Positions 1 through 8,287 of a stretch of DNA of 64,000 nucleotides are shown one piece after another. The notes below the pieces were generated by a model, which did no database searches, was not told the DNA's origin, and saw only the letters and a list, made by a program, of their open reading frames with translations. Source of the DNA: an uncultured Actinomycetes bacterium (lineage in GTDB: Bacteria; Actinomycetota; Acidimicrobiia; Acidimicrobiales; RAAP-2); assembly GCA_903871335.1 (NCBI GenBank), contig CAIQGE010000033.1, positions 62,001 through 126,000 on the forward strand, given 5' to 3'. Position numbers and translations under genes: made by a program. Within the stretch, counting starts at the first letter, position 1. Each line of letters begins with the position of its first letter.

Positions 1-2277
1 CAGCTCCGTTCGTGAGTAGCCCTGCTGGCGAACGTGCTTCACGGTGTCGTCCATGTAGGCCCTCAGGGCAGGGAATCCCGAAAAGTACTGATCAATGATG
101 TCCTTCGCCGCGCCCACGCTGATGCCCAGTCGCTGAGAGAGGCCAAAGGCTTCCATGCCGTAGGCGAGGCCGTAGGACACCGCCTTGGCCGTCTCACGTT
201 GATCATGAGTGACCTTGTCAGGGGTCGTGCCAAAAACCACGGCGGCGATTGAACGATGGACGTCTTCGGCTTCCTCGAAAGCGCGCAAGAGTCCAGGGTC
301 CTGGGATAGATGGGCGATGACGCGAAGTTCAATCTGGTTGTAGTCCGCGACCAATAGCGACCAACCTGGCTGAGGCCCAAAGGCGTGCCGGAGTCGGCGT
401 CCTTCGGTGCCTCGCACCGGGATGTTGTGCAGGTTGGGTCGATCCGACGACAAGCGACCCGTACGCGCCACAATCTGATGGAACGTGGCGTGGATCCGAG
501 AGTCCGACTCGATCGTGTCGATCAGTGGTTGACCGTAGGTGCCCCGAAGTTTGTCGATCTCGCGGAAGCGGAGAATCAAAGGAATGATTTCGTGTTCATT
601 CGCGATGGCTTCGAGGCTTCCGGCATCGGTAGAAAAGCCCGACTTGATCTTCTTCGTGGGTGTCAGCTGGAGTTCCTCGAACAGCACCTTTTGCAGCTGC
701 TGGGGAGAGTTGACCTTAAATGCGTGTCCCGCCATTTCCTGGATCTGTTCGTCCAGCCGCGCCACTTCGTCTCGAAACTCCGCCGCAATTGTTTCGAGCA
801 ACTCACGATTGACGTAGATGCCGCGAGATTCCATACGCCCGAGCACGACGAGCAACGGCAATTCGATGTGCTCATAGACGTAGTTCAATTCCCACGCCGC
901 AATCTCGGTGCGAAGGACTTCGTTCAGCCTCCGAATGAGGCCCACGCGCAGCACGAGATCGTCGTCCTCAAGGGCGTCGAACAGCGTGCTCGGTTGGTTC
1001 GTCAGTTCCGTACCGAGGTAACGGCGAAGCGAAGTCGCGAGCGAGTAATCGCCACTCACCGCATCCAAGAGGAACGCCATGAGTGCGCCGTCGTCGGCCG
1101 GCACAATCCAGCCGGCCCCTTCGTCGGGCGCCGTGCGGACCAACCACTTGAGGTCATAGCCCGACACCGCCACGCCCGAAGCCGCAAATTGCCAGAACGC
1201 CGACAGGTCGCCCAACCACACTCGTGCGCTATCCGACACGGCAATACGTGTCTGCGTGAATGCCACCGTCACGCCGGAGGATGCGTCCAATTCATCCAGC
1301 GAGGCGGCACGTAGCAGGGTTGTGGTGCCCACGGGGGTTGCCGTCGGTGCTGCCTCTTCGGGTTCTGCGGATACGCCGAGAAGACCATCTTTGAGGAGTC
1401 GTTCATAACGTCCTCGCATCTGATTCATTTCGTACCGGTCGAAGAACGCCAGCATCTCCCCTCGGTGCCATCCACCTAGATGCACGGAGGCGGCGTCGAA
1501 GTCGAGTGGTACATCGCGGCGCAGCGTCATCATCGCCTGGTTGTTGCGAGCCAGCGCTTCGTTGGCGGCCAAGTTTTCTCTCAACTTGGGAGTGAGCTCC
1601 TCCAGATGAGCGAACAAGGCGTCGAAGTCGGGATACGTGGTTAGCAATTTTGCCGCGGTCTTCTCCCCCACGCCCGGTACACCCGGCAGATTGTCCGACG
1701 GATCTCCCCGAAGGGCGGCGAGAAGTTGGTATCGCTGTGGTTCGACGCCGCATCGTTCGATAATCCCGGCCTCGTCGTAGAGCGAGTAGTCAGTCACACC
1801 GCGGCGGTTGTACAGAACTCGGATGTACGGGTCTTCGACCAATTGGAACGAGTCACGATCCCCCGTCACGACGACGGTGGGAATGGAGTGATCTCGACCC
1901 CACGTCGCCAGTGTCGCCAGCACGTCGTCCGCCTCAAATCCGGGGACACCAAGGACCGGGATCGCCAGCGCACCACAGAATTCCCTGATGAGGTCGAACT
2001 GATGGGGCAGATCCTCCGGCGTTTCGGCACGGCCGCCCTTGTAGTTGTCGGTCATCTCGTCCCGGAATGTTCCGCCCGGCAAGTCAAAAGCCACCACCAC
2101 CGCTCGTGGTTCGTGCGACTTGATCATCGACGCCAACATGGAAGCGAATCCGTGTAGAGCGTTGGTCGTCAGACCCGACGACGTCACAATGTCGGTCGAG
2201 AGGGCGAAATAGGCCCTGAAGGCGAGTGACATGCCGTCCAATAGGAGCAGCGGATGCTCCTGCGCGGACTCAGTCAA
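1..2277 (-). CDS. polA: DNA polymerase I, C-terminal end cut off by the window edge
   Basis: Repair and primer-removal polymerase. About 758 residues are present; the frame runs off the left edge, so the last part of the palm is missing. The N-terminal 5'-nuclease domain (about residues 1-290) shows VVTGDRDSFQLV and the helix-hairpin stretch GVPGVGEKTAAKLL. The middle exonuclease-like domain is short and reads VAFTQT where a proofreading DxE motif would sit, so 3'-5' exonuclease activity is predicted absent. Polymerase motif A is ADYNQIELRV. The O-helix is RETAKAVSYGLAYG, with Tyr (codon 172-174) at the E. coli Phe762 position. TTG 2277 is chosen as start because it keeps the usual LLLLDG N-terminus, overlaps the upstream stop by eight bases and has GAGG upstream. 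Confidence 0.96.
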   Translation of the reverse strand, partial: MTESAQEHPLLLLDGMSLAFRAYFALSTDIVTSSGLTTNALHGFASMLASMIKSHEPRAVVVAFDLPGGTFRDEMTDNYKGGRAETPEDLPHQFDLIREFCGALAIPVLGVPGFEADDVLATLATWGRDHSIPTVVVTGDRDSFQLVEDPYIRVLYNRRGVTDYSLYDEAGIIERCGVEPQRYQLLAALRGDPSDNLPGVPGVGEKTAAKLLTTYPDFDALFAHLEELTPKLRENLAANEALARNNQAMMTLRRDVPLDFDAASVHLGGWHRGEMLAFFDRYEMNQMRGRYERLLKDGLLGVSAEPEEAAPTATPVGTTTLLRAASLDELDASSGVTVAFTQTRIAVSDSARVWLGDLSAFWQFAASGVAVSGYDLKWLVRTAPDEGAGWIVPADDGALMAFLLDAVSGDYSLATSLRRYLGTELTNQPSTLFDALEDDDLVLRVGLIRRLNEVLRTEIAAWELNYVYEHIELPLLVVLGRMESRGIYVNRELLETIAAEFRDEVARLDEQIQEMAGHAFKVNSPQQLQKVLFEELQLTPTKKIKSGFSTDAGSLEAIANEHEIIPLILRFREIDKLRGTYGQPLIDTIESDSRIHATFHQIVARTGRLSSDRPNLHNIPVRGTEGRRLRHAFGPQPGWSLLVADYNQIELRVIAHLSQDPGLLRAFEEAEDVHRSIAAVVFGTTPDKVTHDQRETAKAVSYGLAYGMEAFGLSQRLGISVGAAKDIIDQYFSGFPALRAYMDDTVKHVRQQGYSRTEL

Positions 2278-2842
2278 TGGCGTCGCCTCGCAGAATCTGC
2301 TGTGCAATATCGCGCATTCGGCTTCGTGACCTCATCGCCGTCTGTTGAATCAGCTCGAAGGCGGCGGGTTCATCGATTCCACGGTCGGCCATCAACCGCT
2401 CCTTGGCGTGTTGGACTATCTCCCGCGTCTCGATCTTGTCGTCAGCGTTGCGCGCTTCCACCGGTTCCGGAGCGGCGGGCTGAGCCTGATTGAGCAAGGC
2501 AGCGAGCTTCGGTAGCAGCTCCGCACTACGGAAAGGCTTGACGAGGTACGCCACCACGCCCGCATCTCGAGCGGCTTCAATGAGATCGCGTTGGCTAAAA
2601 GCAGTCAAGAGGACAACGGTGGTGCGTAGATCCTGCACCTTGTTCGCAACTTCAATCCCGTCAAGACCCGGCATTTTGATGTCCAACAGGGCCAGATCGG
2701 GTTCCAACTGCCGAATCATCTCGAGGGCTTCGTCTCCGCGAGATGCCTCTCCCACGACGTCGTAACCGGCGCTCTCCAGAATTTCCTTGAGGTCCAGACG
2801 AATGATCGACTCGTCGTCGGCAATGAATACAGTCGCGCTCAC
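2270..2842 (-). CDS. pdtaR: ANTAR-domain response regulator, PdtaR-like
   Basis: Cytoplasmic two-component response regulator with a predicted RNA-binding output; ANTAR proteins act as transcription antiterminators. The receiver domain (about residues 1-120) has the acidic pair in FIADDES, the phospho-acceptor Asp in LLDIKMPG, and the conserved Lys in LVKPF. The ANTAR domain follows at about 130-185 (AKERLMADRGIDEPAAFELI). M. tuberculosis pdtaR (Rv1626) is also close to polA, which supports the name. GTG 2842 is chosen as start because it makes a GTGA overlap with the preceding stop and follows AAGGAGGT; an ATG at 2863 would lie inside the upstream gene. No sensor kinase is seen in the window. 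Confidence 0.93.
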   Translation of the reverse strand: MSATVFIADDESIIRLDLKEILESAGYDVVGEASRGDEALEMIRQLEPDLALLDIKMPGLDGIEVANKVQDLRTTVVLLTAFSQRDLIEAARDAGVVAYLVKPFRSAELLPKLAALLNQAQPAAPEPVEARNADDKIETREIVQHAKERLMADRGIDEPAAFELIQQTAMRSRSRMRDIAQQILRGDAID

Positions 2843-3135
2843 GACACCTCCTTGGGGGTCCATTCTCGCAGTAATTCGTCTCGCTCCCGTACCACTTCGT
2901 CGATCTCGGCGCGCAGACGTCCTTGCTCGCGTACGGCGAGATCGTAATGACGTCGAATTTCACCAAACTCGTGGTCGCTTTGGGGGGTTTCGGACATAAG
3001 TGACCGCAGTCGCGCGTCGTCGTACTGTTCCGTCCACACCGCCAACTGCTCTTCCAACACCACTAAGGATGATCTCAGGGACGTGAGTCGATGTTGAATT
3101 TCACGTAACCGTCGCTCAATACGCTGGCTACTCAT
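2839..3135 (-). CDS. small coiled-coil protein of unknown function
   Basis: Protein of 98 residues, not recognised. It is rich in Arg, Glu, Leu and Gln. Two long amphipathic stretches (about residues 4-40 and 58-92, for example LREIQHRLTSLRSSLVVLEEQ) look like an antiparallel coiled coil. There is no signal peptide or membrane segment. It is the first gene of a three-gene operon and shares GTGA with pdtaR. The start ATG lies six bases after a TAGGAT hexamer, so its mRNA is probably leaderless. A role linked to the regulator downstream is only a guess from position. Confidence 0.75.
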   Translation of the reverse strand: MSSQRIERRLREIQHRLTSLRSSLVVLEEQLAVWTEQYDDARLRSLMSETPQSDHEFGEIRRHYDLAVREQGRLRAEIDEVVRERDELLREWTPKEVS

Positions 3136-3141
3136 GGGTGA

Positions 3142-3147
3142 ATCCTA
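3142..3147 (-). promoter_or_regulatory. predicted -10 box TAGGAT for the leaderless coiled-coil/pdtaR/polA operon
   Basis: TAGGAT on the minus strand ends six bases before the ATG at 3135. This places the expected transcription start on or next to the start codon. No clear -35 box or ribosome-binding site is visible. The rest of the gap up to the MenC-like stop (3148-3235) shows nothing else I can support. Confidence 0.5.
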
Positions 3148-3235
3148 ACTGTCGCTCCGTAATCGGTCTCCCGCACGGTCGCCACTGACAATTTTGGAGA
3201 ACAGCTACTTCTCGAGTTACAGATACTCAGATTCC

Positions 3236-4282
3236 CTATATTTCCACGCGTGTCGCGTACTCCAACGCACTCCCCGATGACGGAATCCAACCCAGTCCAC
3301 CCTCTAGCGGCGCACCGACAGCATCCCGATACTGCACCAAACCGACGTCCGACGCTTCCACATCAAAACTCGCGGCGACGCAGCGGTGAGCGTGCCGCGC
3401 GAGAGGTGATTCGAAGAAACCTCCCACGTAGGTCGATAGACCGAGACTCGCCGCTTCGCTCAGGAGTGCTCGGGCATTCGCGAGACCGCCGACGCGGGGA
3501 GGTTTGACGCAGACGAGAGACGCCGCGCCGTAGCGAGCGACACGCCGCACATCAAGTACCGAGCGCACGCCCTCATCCATGCTCACGCGGATGGGAACAG
3601 CGAGGGCCAACTCCGCATGCCTGGTCAAGTCACCCGGCGCGAAAGGTTGCTCCAGCGCGGACCACTCAAGTCGATCAGCGACCGCGCTCCACTGCTCGAC
3701 GACCTGGGTTACGTCGATGGCACTCGCGTTGTAGTCGAGAAGAACTGGTCGACGCCACGACGCCATCCATTCGGCCACCGCCGATAGATCGACGGATGGA
3801 TCAACTTTCGCGCGAACGCGTTGGGCGGTCGCGGGTGGCTGCCACGACCGATCCGGGGAGATCAAACTAGTCGTCGCCATCTCGTCAACCCGAGCGACGT
3901 CAACCTCCCAAAAGGTGGCGAGATCCTCCCCACGAGAGCGCAGGTCGTGATCGAGCACGGCCATCTCCAGAGCAGCAAAGGCCCAGATGCTCGACGCGCG
4001 CGATGCCGCCATTCGCGCCACGCGCGACCACTCGGGGAGCGAAGACTCTCGCTCCACGAGCTCACGAAATCGTGGTCCGACGGTGTCGACGAGTTCTCGC
4101 CATACTTGGTCACCCGACGGATCGTCCAAGATCGTTTCGGGTAGCGCACTGACCTCGCCCCATCCCACGATGCCGTCGTGCTCAAGAGACACAAAGACGT
4201 GCTGCGGACCTCGGTGGTCCTGATTGGATGCCCGAACGGATGTGAGCAAACTCCCACGGATTCGCCACAAAGTCAGCCTCAC
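3236..4282 (-). CDS. menC: o-succinylbenzoate synthase-like enolase-superfamily protein
   Basis: Probable menaquinone-pathway dehydratase converting SHCHC to o-succinylbenzoate; 348 residues. Enolase-superfamily landmarks occur in order: VRAKVDP (catalytic Lys), LLDYNAS (metal Asp), LEQPF (metal Glu), SMDEGVRS (metal Asp) and VCVKPPRVGG (second Lys). The frame is open further upstream, but that region would be antisense to the tRNA gene. The GTG at 4282 is therefore preferred; it yields a normal N-terminus (RLTLWRIRGSLL). menG and menF in the same window favour OSB synthase. A dipeptide epimerase or N-acylamino-acid racemase of the same superfamily cannot be excluded. Confidence 0.8.
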   Translation of the reverse strand: MRLTLWRIRGSLLTSVRASNQDHRGPQHVFVSLEHDGIVGWGEVSALPETILDDPSGDQVWRELVDTVGPRFRELVERESSLPEWSRVARMAASRASSIWAFAALEMAVLDHDLRSRGEDLATFWEVDVARVDEMATTSLISPDRSWQPPATAQRVRAKVDPSVDLSAVAEWMASWRRPVLLDYNASAIDVTQVVEQWSAVADRLEWSALEQPFAPGDLTRHAELALAVPIRVSMDEGVRSVLDVRRVARYGAASLVCVKPPRVGGLANARALLSEAASLGLSTYVGGFFESPLARHAHRCVAASFDVEASDVGLVQYRDAVGAPLEGGLGWIPSSGSALEYATRVEI

Positions 4283-4284
4283 GC

Positions 4285-4297
4285 GTAGGGACCCTAC
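4285..4297. repeat. 13-base inverted repeat between menC and tRNA-Leu
   Basis: GTAGGGACCCTAC is symmetrical around a central A. It sits just before the minus-strand start at 4282 and overlaps the TAGGGT hexamer (4291-4296) that could be the menC -10 box. It could be an operator or chance; there is only one copy here. Confidence 0.35.
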
Positions 4298-4306
4298 CGC
4301 GACTGC

Positions 4307-4312
4307 TACCGT
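4307..4312 (+). promoter_or_regulatory. possible -10 box TACCGT for tRNA-Leu
   Basis: TACCGT lies ten bases before the mature tRNA 5' end, so a primary transcript would start a few bases upstream of the tRNA. The -35 box is not clear. Confidence 0.35.
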
Positions 4313-4321
4313 TTCTCCGCA

Positions 4322-4404
4322 GCCCGGATGGCGGAATGGCAGACGCGGAGGCCTCAAAAGCCTCTACTCGCAAGGGTGTGTGGGTTCGAGTCCCACTCCG
4401 GGCA
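4322..4404 (+). tRNA. tRNA-Leu (anticodon CAA)
   Basis: Class II tRNA of 83 bases. The acceptor arm GCCCGGA (4322-4328) pairs with TCCGGGC (4397-4403), followed by discriminator A. The anticodon stem GAGGC/GCCTC (4348-4352 and 4360-4364) encloses loop CTCAAAA with CAA at 4355-4357, reading UUG codons. A long variable arm and a GTTCGAGTCC T-arm are present. The 3' CCA is not encoded. The fabD promoter starts within seven bases of its end. Confidence 0.95.
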
Positions 4405-4410
4405 CGCTGT

Positions 4411-4416
4411 TACGTT
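4411..4416 (+). promoter_or_regulatory. predicted -10 box TACGTT for leaderless fabD
   Basis: TACGTT is followed by exactly seven bases and then the GTG at 4424. It lies in the 19-base gap after the tRNA, suggesting that the fab operon has its own leaderless start rather than depending only on tRNA read-through. Confidence 0.5.
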
Positions 4417-4423
4417 GGACGAC

Positions 4424-5332
4424 GTGAGTACCACCATCACGTCCCACACCCTCGTCGTCTTTCCCGGTCAAGGTTCTGTAGCCGTCGCGTCAGGCGATGG
4501 ATGGCGCCATCGACCCGAATGGTGGATCGTCGAGAATGTGAGTTCTTTGACGGGCGTCGACGTGGCCCATCTCCTCCTGACTGCACCCAACGAGGAAGTC
4601 ATCCGCACCGATAACGCGCAATTGGCGACGTTCACCCTTTCGCTCATGGGGTGGCACGCGTGGCGTGATCACGAAGAACCTCCCGCGGCGTTCGCTGGTC
4701 ATAGTTTGGGAGAGTTCTCCGCCCTCGTTGCCGCTGGAGTACTCAGTTTGGAAGACGGAGCGCGCCTCGTCGCTGCTCGGGGACGCGCCATGGCGCAGGC
4801 CGCACTGGCGCAACCCGGCACCATGGTGGCACTCATGGGACCCGACGAGACGGCGATGGCGGCGCTCGAAAATGAGGCTCATCTCTATATCGCCAATGTG
4901 AACGGTCCCGGCCAGATTGTCGTCAGCGGAACAGTGGACGCCGTCGCGGACCTTCTCGAGCGACACAAGGAACTCGGTTGGCGTCGGGCCAGTGCTCTCA
5001 ACGTTGGTGGTGCCTTCCACTCACCGCTGATGGCCTCGGCCCAGGCGAGTGTGGACGCTGCCCTCGACGACGTCACCTTTGGCGACACGAGTGCTCTCGT
5101 CGGGGCCAACGTGGATGGTCATTGGTACGGCGGCGGAGCGGCGTGGCGCGAACGGCTCTCGTCACAACTCACCTCGACAGTGCACTTCGACAGGATGATT
5201 CAGGCCGCGCCAGAGCACTTGGAGCGGGTAGTCGAAATGCCACCTTCGGGGACCCTGACGGGACTCATCAAACGGATTCGCACCTTTTCACAATTGGAAG
5301 GCTTCTCTCCCACGTCCGGGGCCACCGCATGA
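4424..5332 (+). CDS. fabD: malonyl-CoA:ACP transacylase
   Basis: Moves malonyl from CoA to acyl carrier protein, charging the type II fatty-acid synthase. It has 302 residues, normal for FabD. VVFPGQGSV is at the N-terminus, the nucleophile Ser is in AGHSLGEFSAL (about residue 93), and the active-site His is in GGAFHSPLM (about 198). The frame extends back through the tRNA gene, so the start must lie after it. GTG 4424 is preferred over TTG 4415 because of the TACGTT box seven bases upstream. It overlaps fabG by ATGA. Confidence 0.94.
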   Translation: MSTTITSHTLVVFPGQGSVAVASGDGWRHRPEWWIVENVSSLTGVDVAHLLLTAPNEEVIRTDNAQLATFTLSLMGWHAWRDHEEPPAAFAGHSLGEFSALVAAGVLSLEDGARLVAARGRAMAQAALAQPGTMVALMGPDETAMAALENEAHLYIANVNGPGQIVVSGTVDAVADLLERHKELGWRRASALNVGGAFHSPLMASAQASVDAALDDVTFGDTSALVGANVDGHWYGGGAAWRERLSSQLTSTVHFDRMIQAAPEHLERVVEMPPSGTLTGLIKRIRTFSQLEGFSPTSGATA

Positions 5333-6039
5333 ACGAATCCCCATTGGTCATCGTCACCGGAGCGAGTCGGGGCATCGGTCGCGCCTGCGCTGAATCTTTC
5401 CGCGACGCGGGAGCCCGCGTGGCGTGCCTTTCTCGGTCGGGTGAAAGTCCCGATGACGTGCTCCTGTCGATGTCGGTCGACGTGAGCGATGGGGCGGCAG
5501 TGACGGCCGCACTCAAGTCGATAGTGGCCGATCACGGCGCCGTCGACACCGTCGTGGTGAACGCCGGCGTGACCAATGACGGTCTCGCGGTGAGAATGAG
5601 CGACGAACAGTGGCATTCGGTTATTTCAGTCAACCTCGACGGAGCGTTCTTTACCGCTCGCGGGGCACTTTCGTCCATGATTCGAGCGCGACGTGGCTCC
5701 GTGATCTTTATCGGCTCGGTCAGTCCTTTTCTCGGAGTCGCCGGCCAGGCGAACTACGCCGCCGCCAAGGCAGGACTGGTGGGCCTGGCTCGCTCGCTCG
5801 CTCGCGAGGTGGCGAGTCGGGGTATCACCGTCAACGTCGTCACCCCCGGCTTCGTTGACACCGACATGACGGCCGCCCTGGGCGACACGGCCGAGGCTCT
5901 TCCCACAATGATTCCCCTCGGACGAACAGGGCAACCCTCCGACATTGCGAGTGTCGTGGCCTTTCTCGCGAGCGACGCTGCTCGTTACATCACGGGAGCC
6001 GTGATTCCCGTGGACGGCGGACTCGCGATGGGCCTGTAG
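5329..6039 (+). CDS. fabG: 3-oxoacyl-ACP reductase
   Basis: NADPH-dependent short-chain dehydrogenase reducing 3-oxoacyl-ACP in fatty-acid elongation; 236 residues. It has the cofactor-binding TGASRGIGRAC, NAGVTND, and the catalytic Ser-Tyr-Lys set in IGSVSPF and NYAAAKAG, and it ends in the usual ITGAVIPVDGGLAMG. The ATG at 5329 overlaps the fabD stop in ATGA, implying translational coupling. An in-frame extension upstream lies inside fabD and is rejected. Confidence 0.94.
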   Translation: MNESPLVIVTGASRGIGRACAESFRDAGARVACLSRSGESPDDVLLSMSVDVSDGAAVTAALKSIVADHGAVDTVVVNAGVTNDGLAVRMSDEQWHSVISVNLDGAFFTARGALSSMIRARRGSVIFIGSVSPFLGVAGQANYAAAKAGLVGLARSLAREVASRGITVNVVTPGFVDTDMTAALGDTAEALPTMIPLGRTGQPSDIASVVAFLASDAARYITGAVIPVDGGLAMGL

Positions 6040-6050
6040 GCGCTCTCCAA

Positions 6051-6060
6051 TCTTCGAAGA
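6051..6060. repeat. 10-base palindrome TCTTCGAAGA in the acpP promoter region
   Basis: This perfect palindrome sits in the 54-base fabG-acpP gap. It lies within a weak hairpin formed by CGCTCT (6041-6046) and AGAGCG (6058-6063), just upstream of the TACGAT box. It could be an operator for lipid-responsive control or a weak structure; this is a single copy. Confidence 0.3.
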
Positions 6061-6064
6061 GCGA

Positions 6065-6070
6065 TACGAT
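6065..6070 (+). promoter_or_regulatory. predicted -10 box TACGAT for acpP, leadered
   Basis: TACGAT lies 23 bases before the acpP ATG, leaving a short leader that holds the ribosome-binding site GGAAAGGAA. An internal promoter here would allow extra ACP synthesis relative to fabD and fabG. Confidence 0.45.
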
Positions 6071-6093
6071 CGCCTGCGAGGAAAGGAACTTCC

Positions 6094-6333
6094 ATGGACC
6101 GCAACGAGGCACTCGCCAAATTCAATGACAACGCCGTTGAGGTGCTCGCGGTAACAGTCGACCAGTTGACGCCCGAGGCGACTTTCGGTGATGATCTCGG
6201 CGCTGACAGTTTGGACTTGGTCGAGCTGGTCATGGCGCTCGAGGAGACCTTCGACATCGAAGTCGACGAGGAAGAACTCAAGGACATCCGCACCGTCGGA
6301 CAGGCGTTCGAGCTGATCTACGCGAAGATCTAA
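6094..6333 (+). CDS. acpP: acyl carrier protein
   Basis: Small acidic carrier of growing fatty-acyl chains; 79 residues. The phosphopantetheine attachment Ser is in GADSLDLVEL (about residue 39). The length and the strongly negative helices II-III (EETFDIEVDEEEL) are typical. It has a good ribosome-binding site, GGAAAGGAA. Its stop TAA is followed directly by the fabF GTG with no spacer. Confidence 0.96.
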   Translation: MDRNEALAKFNDNAVEVLAVTVDQLTPEATFGDDLGADSLDLVELVMALEETFDIEVDEEELKDIRTVGQAFELIYAKI

Positions 6334-7530
6334 GTGCGCATCGGCCTACTTCCGCAAGGCCCGGTACGGGGCCGGCGCGTGGTCGTCACGGGAATTGGCG
6401 CCGTGTCCTGCGCCGGAAGCGGCGCTGACGCACTGTGGAATGCCCTCAACCTAGGAACGCCTCCCGCCTCCCGACGTGTTCCCTCCGTCGAGACCAGTCA
6501 CCTCGGCGGACCAAAAGAATTGCGTCGACTCGATCCGTTCGCTCTCTACGCGTTGCTCGCAGCCGACGAAGCGTGGCGTCAGAGTGGACTACCCGACACA
6601 TGTGCTGACGGGGCCTCCATCATCGCCACCGGCATTGGCGGACTGCAAACGGTTCTCGAGCAAACCGACGTCATGCGCGAGAAGGGACCGCAGCGCGTCT
6701 CTCCCTTCATGGTGCCCATGATGATGCCCAACGCCGGGGCCGCCGCGGTGTCGATGCGATTTGGTCTACGAGGACCATGCGAGACCATCACCACGGCGTG
6801 CGCCGCGGGCACCCACGCCGTGGGTTACGGGGCGCGATTGGTAGCGAGCGGGCGCTGCTCGGTGGCCGTGGTCGGAGGCGCCGAAGCAGTCATCACGCCT
6901 ATTTCCGAAGCGGGCTTCGCCAATATGACCGCACTGTCGAAGTCGGGACATTCGCGGCCCTTTGACACGAATCGCGACGGCTTCGTCATGGGTGAAGGTG
7001 CCGGCGTCCTGGTTCTCGAAGATTTTGATCACGCCCGCGCCCGAGGAGCCACTATCTACGGTGAAGTCGCTGGAGCCGCCTCCACCGCGGACGCTCACCA
7101 CATCACGGCGCCCGACCCCGAGGGACGCGGTGCACTGTCGTGCATGGAGTTGGCACTGGCCGACGCCGAGCTCGATCCGGCACAGATTGACCACATCAAC
7201 GCCCACGGTACGTCGACCCCCTTGAATGATCTCGCCGAATCAATTGCTATCCGGACCGTCTTCGGCGACCGTTCTATTCCGGTCACCTCCGTGAAGGGCT
7301 ACCTCGGGCATTCCCTCGCCGCGGCGGGCGCTCTCGAAGCGGTCGTGAGTGTTCTGACTTTGCGAGACCAGAGCATTCCACCAACCACTGGCACCACCGA
7401 GATTGACCCCGCTATTGATCTAGATGTCGTGCTCGCGCGGCCTCGCCCGACCAACGTGCGGTCGGTGCTCTCAAACTCTTTTGGATTCGGTGGTCACAAC
7501 GGCAGCGTCATTTTCACGCAGCATCAATAG
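6334..7530 (+). CDS. fabF: 3-oxoacyl-ACP synthase II
   Basis: Condensing enzyme elongating acyl-ACP with malonyl-ACP; 398 residues. The Cys-His-His set is visible: TACAAGTHA (Cys about 156), NAHGTSTPLND (His about 290) and GYLGHSLAAAG (His about 326), with a conserved Lys in SVKGYLGH. It starts at GTG directly after the acpP stop. Its 3' end overlaps the oppositely oriented trpA by 17 bases. No fabH lies in this cluster. Confidence 0.94.
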   Translation: MRIGLLPQGPVRGRRVVVTGIGAVSCAGSGADALWNALNLGTPPASRRVPSVETSHLGGPKELRRLDPFALYALLAADEAWRQSGLPDTCADGASIIATGIGGLQTVLEQTDVMREKGPQRVSPFMVPMMMPNAGAAAVSMRFGLRGPCETITTACAAGTHAVGYGARLVASGRCSVAVVGGAEAVITPISEAGFANMTALSKSGHSRPFDTNRDGFVMGEGAGVLVLEDFDHARARGATIYGEVAGAASTADAHHITAPDPEGRGALSCMELALADAELDPAQIDHINAHGTSTPLNDLAESIAIRTVFGDRSIPVTSVKGYLGHSLAAAGALEAVVSVLTLRDQSIPPTTGTTEIDPAIDLDVVLARPRPTNVRSVLSNSFGFGGHNGSVIFTQHQ

Positions 7531-8287
7531 CGCGTCGCAGTTCACCGACGAAAGCCTCCACGCCCGCAGCTCCTTCGCCACCGAGCAGCCGCTGGACAAG
7601 CGCGGTGCCCACGATGACGCCGTCGGCAAAACCCGCCGCGGTCTCCGCTTGTTTCGGCGTGGTGATGCCAATACCGACATAGACAGGCTTGTCGCCGCTG
7701 AGGCGAACGCGCTGCACAACGTCGGCCGCGTGCCCTCCATCGCTCGCCGCTCCCGTTACCGCCATGCGCGCCGACGCGTACACGAATCCTTGCGACAAAG
7801 AGTTCACGCGTTCCACGCGTTCGAGTGGTGTCGAAGGCGCCACCATCAGAACGCACGCCACGTCCTGGTCGTTGCAGGCGCTCTGCCAGGAACCAAGTTC
7901 TTCGATAGGAAGATCCGGCACGATCGTCCCCGAGATACCAGCGGCGCGCAATGCACCGGCGGAACGCTCGAGACCGAGGTGGTGGAAAAGGTTGTAGTAC
8001 GTCATGGCCACCAACGGCACGCCGACGTCAAGGGTGCTCAATTCATCCAAGATCGAAAGCAGCGTTGTGCCCCGCCGCAGGGCGATGTCGGCGGCTTCTT
8101 GAATCACAACCCCGTCCATCATCGGGTCCGAAAATGGAATACCAATCTCCACCGCGTCGGCGCCCGCGTGCACGGCGGCGCGAACGTGATCAGGCCAGTC
8201 GTCGGAGAGTCCCGCGACGAAGTAGGGGACCAGAGCCTTGCGACCCCCGTCACGCACGCTACGCAGTTCAACATCCAAACTCGTCAT
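7514..8287 (-). CDS. trpA: tryptophan synthase alpha chain
   Basis: Cleaves indole-3-glycerol phosphate and channels indole to TrpB; 257 residues. The catalytic Glu is in [10 protein letters not shown] and the catalytic Asp in the following [15 protein letters not shown] matches the YxxSxxGxTG loop, although the first Gly is Met here. The ATG at 8287 overlaps the trpB stop in ATGA. It is the last gene of trpCFBA and overlaps fabF tail to tail. Confidence 0.95.
   Translation of the reverse strand: MTSLDVELRSVRDGGRKALVPYFVAGLSDDWPDHVRAAVHAGADAVEIGIPFSDPMMDGVVIQEAADIALRRGTTLLSILDELSTLDVGVPLVAMTYYNLFHHLGLERSAGALRAAGISGTIVPDLPIEELGSWQSACNDQDVACVLMVAPSTPLERVERVNSLSQGFVYASARMAVTGAASDGGHAADVVQRVRLSGDKPVYVGIGITTPKQAETAAGFADGVIVGTALVQRLLGGEGAAGVEAFVGELRRAIDAA

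Noticed and set aside
385-1314. 309-codon open frame on the plus strand across polA
   Set aside because: It is antisense to the polymerase domain, with no recognisable motif and Arg/His/Gln-rich composition; a shadow frame in GC-rich DNA.
4328-4423. Upstream extension of fabD into the tRNA-Leu gene
   Set aside because: It would translate the tRNA; GTG 4424 with a -10 box is a better start.
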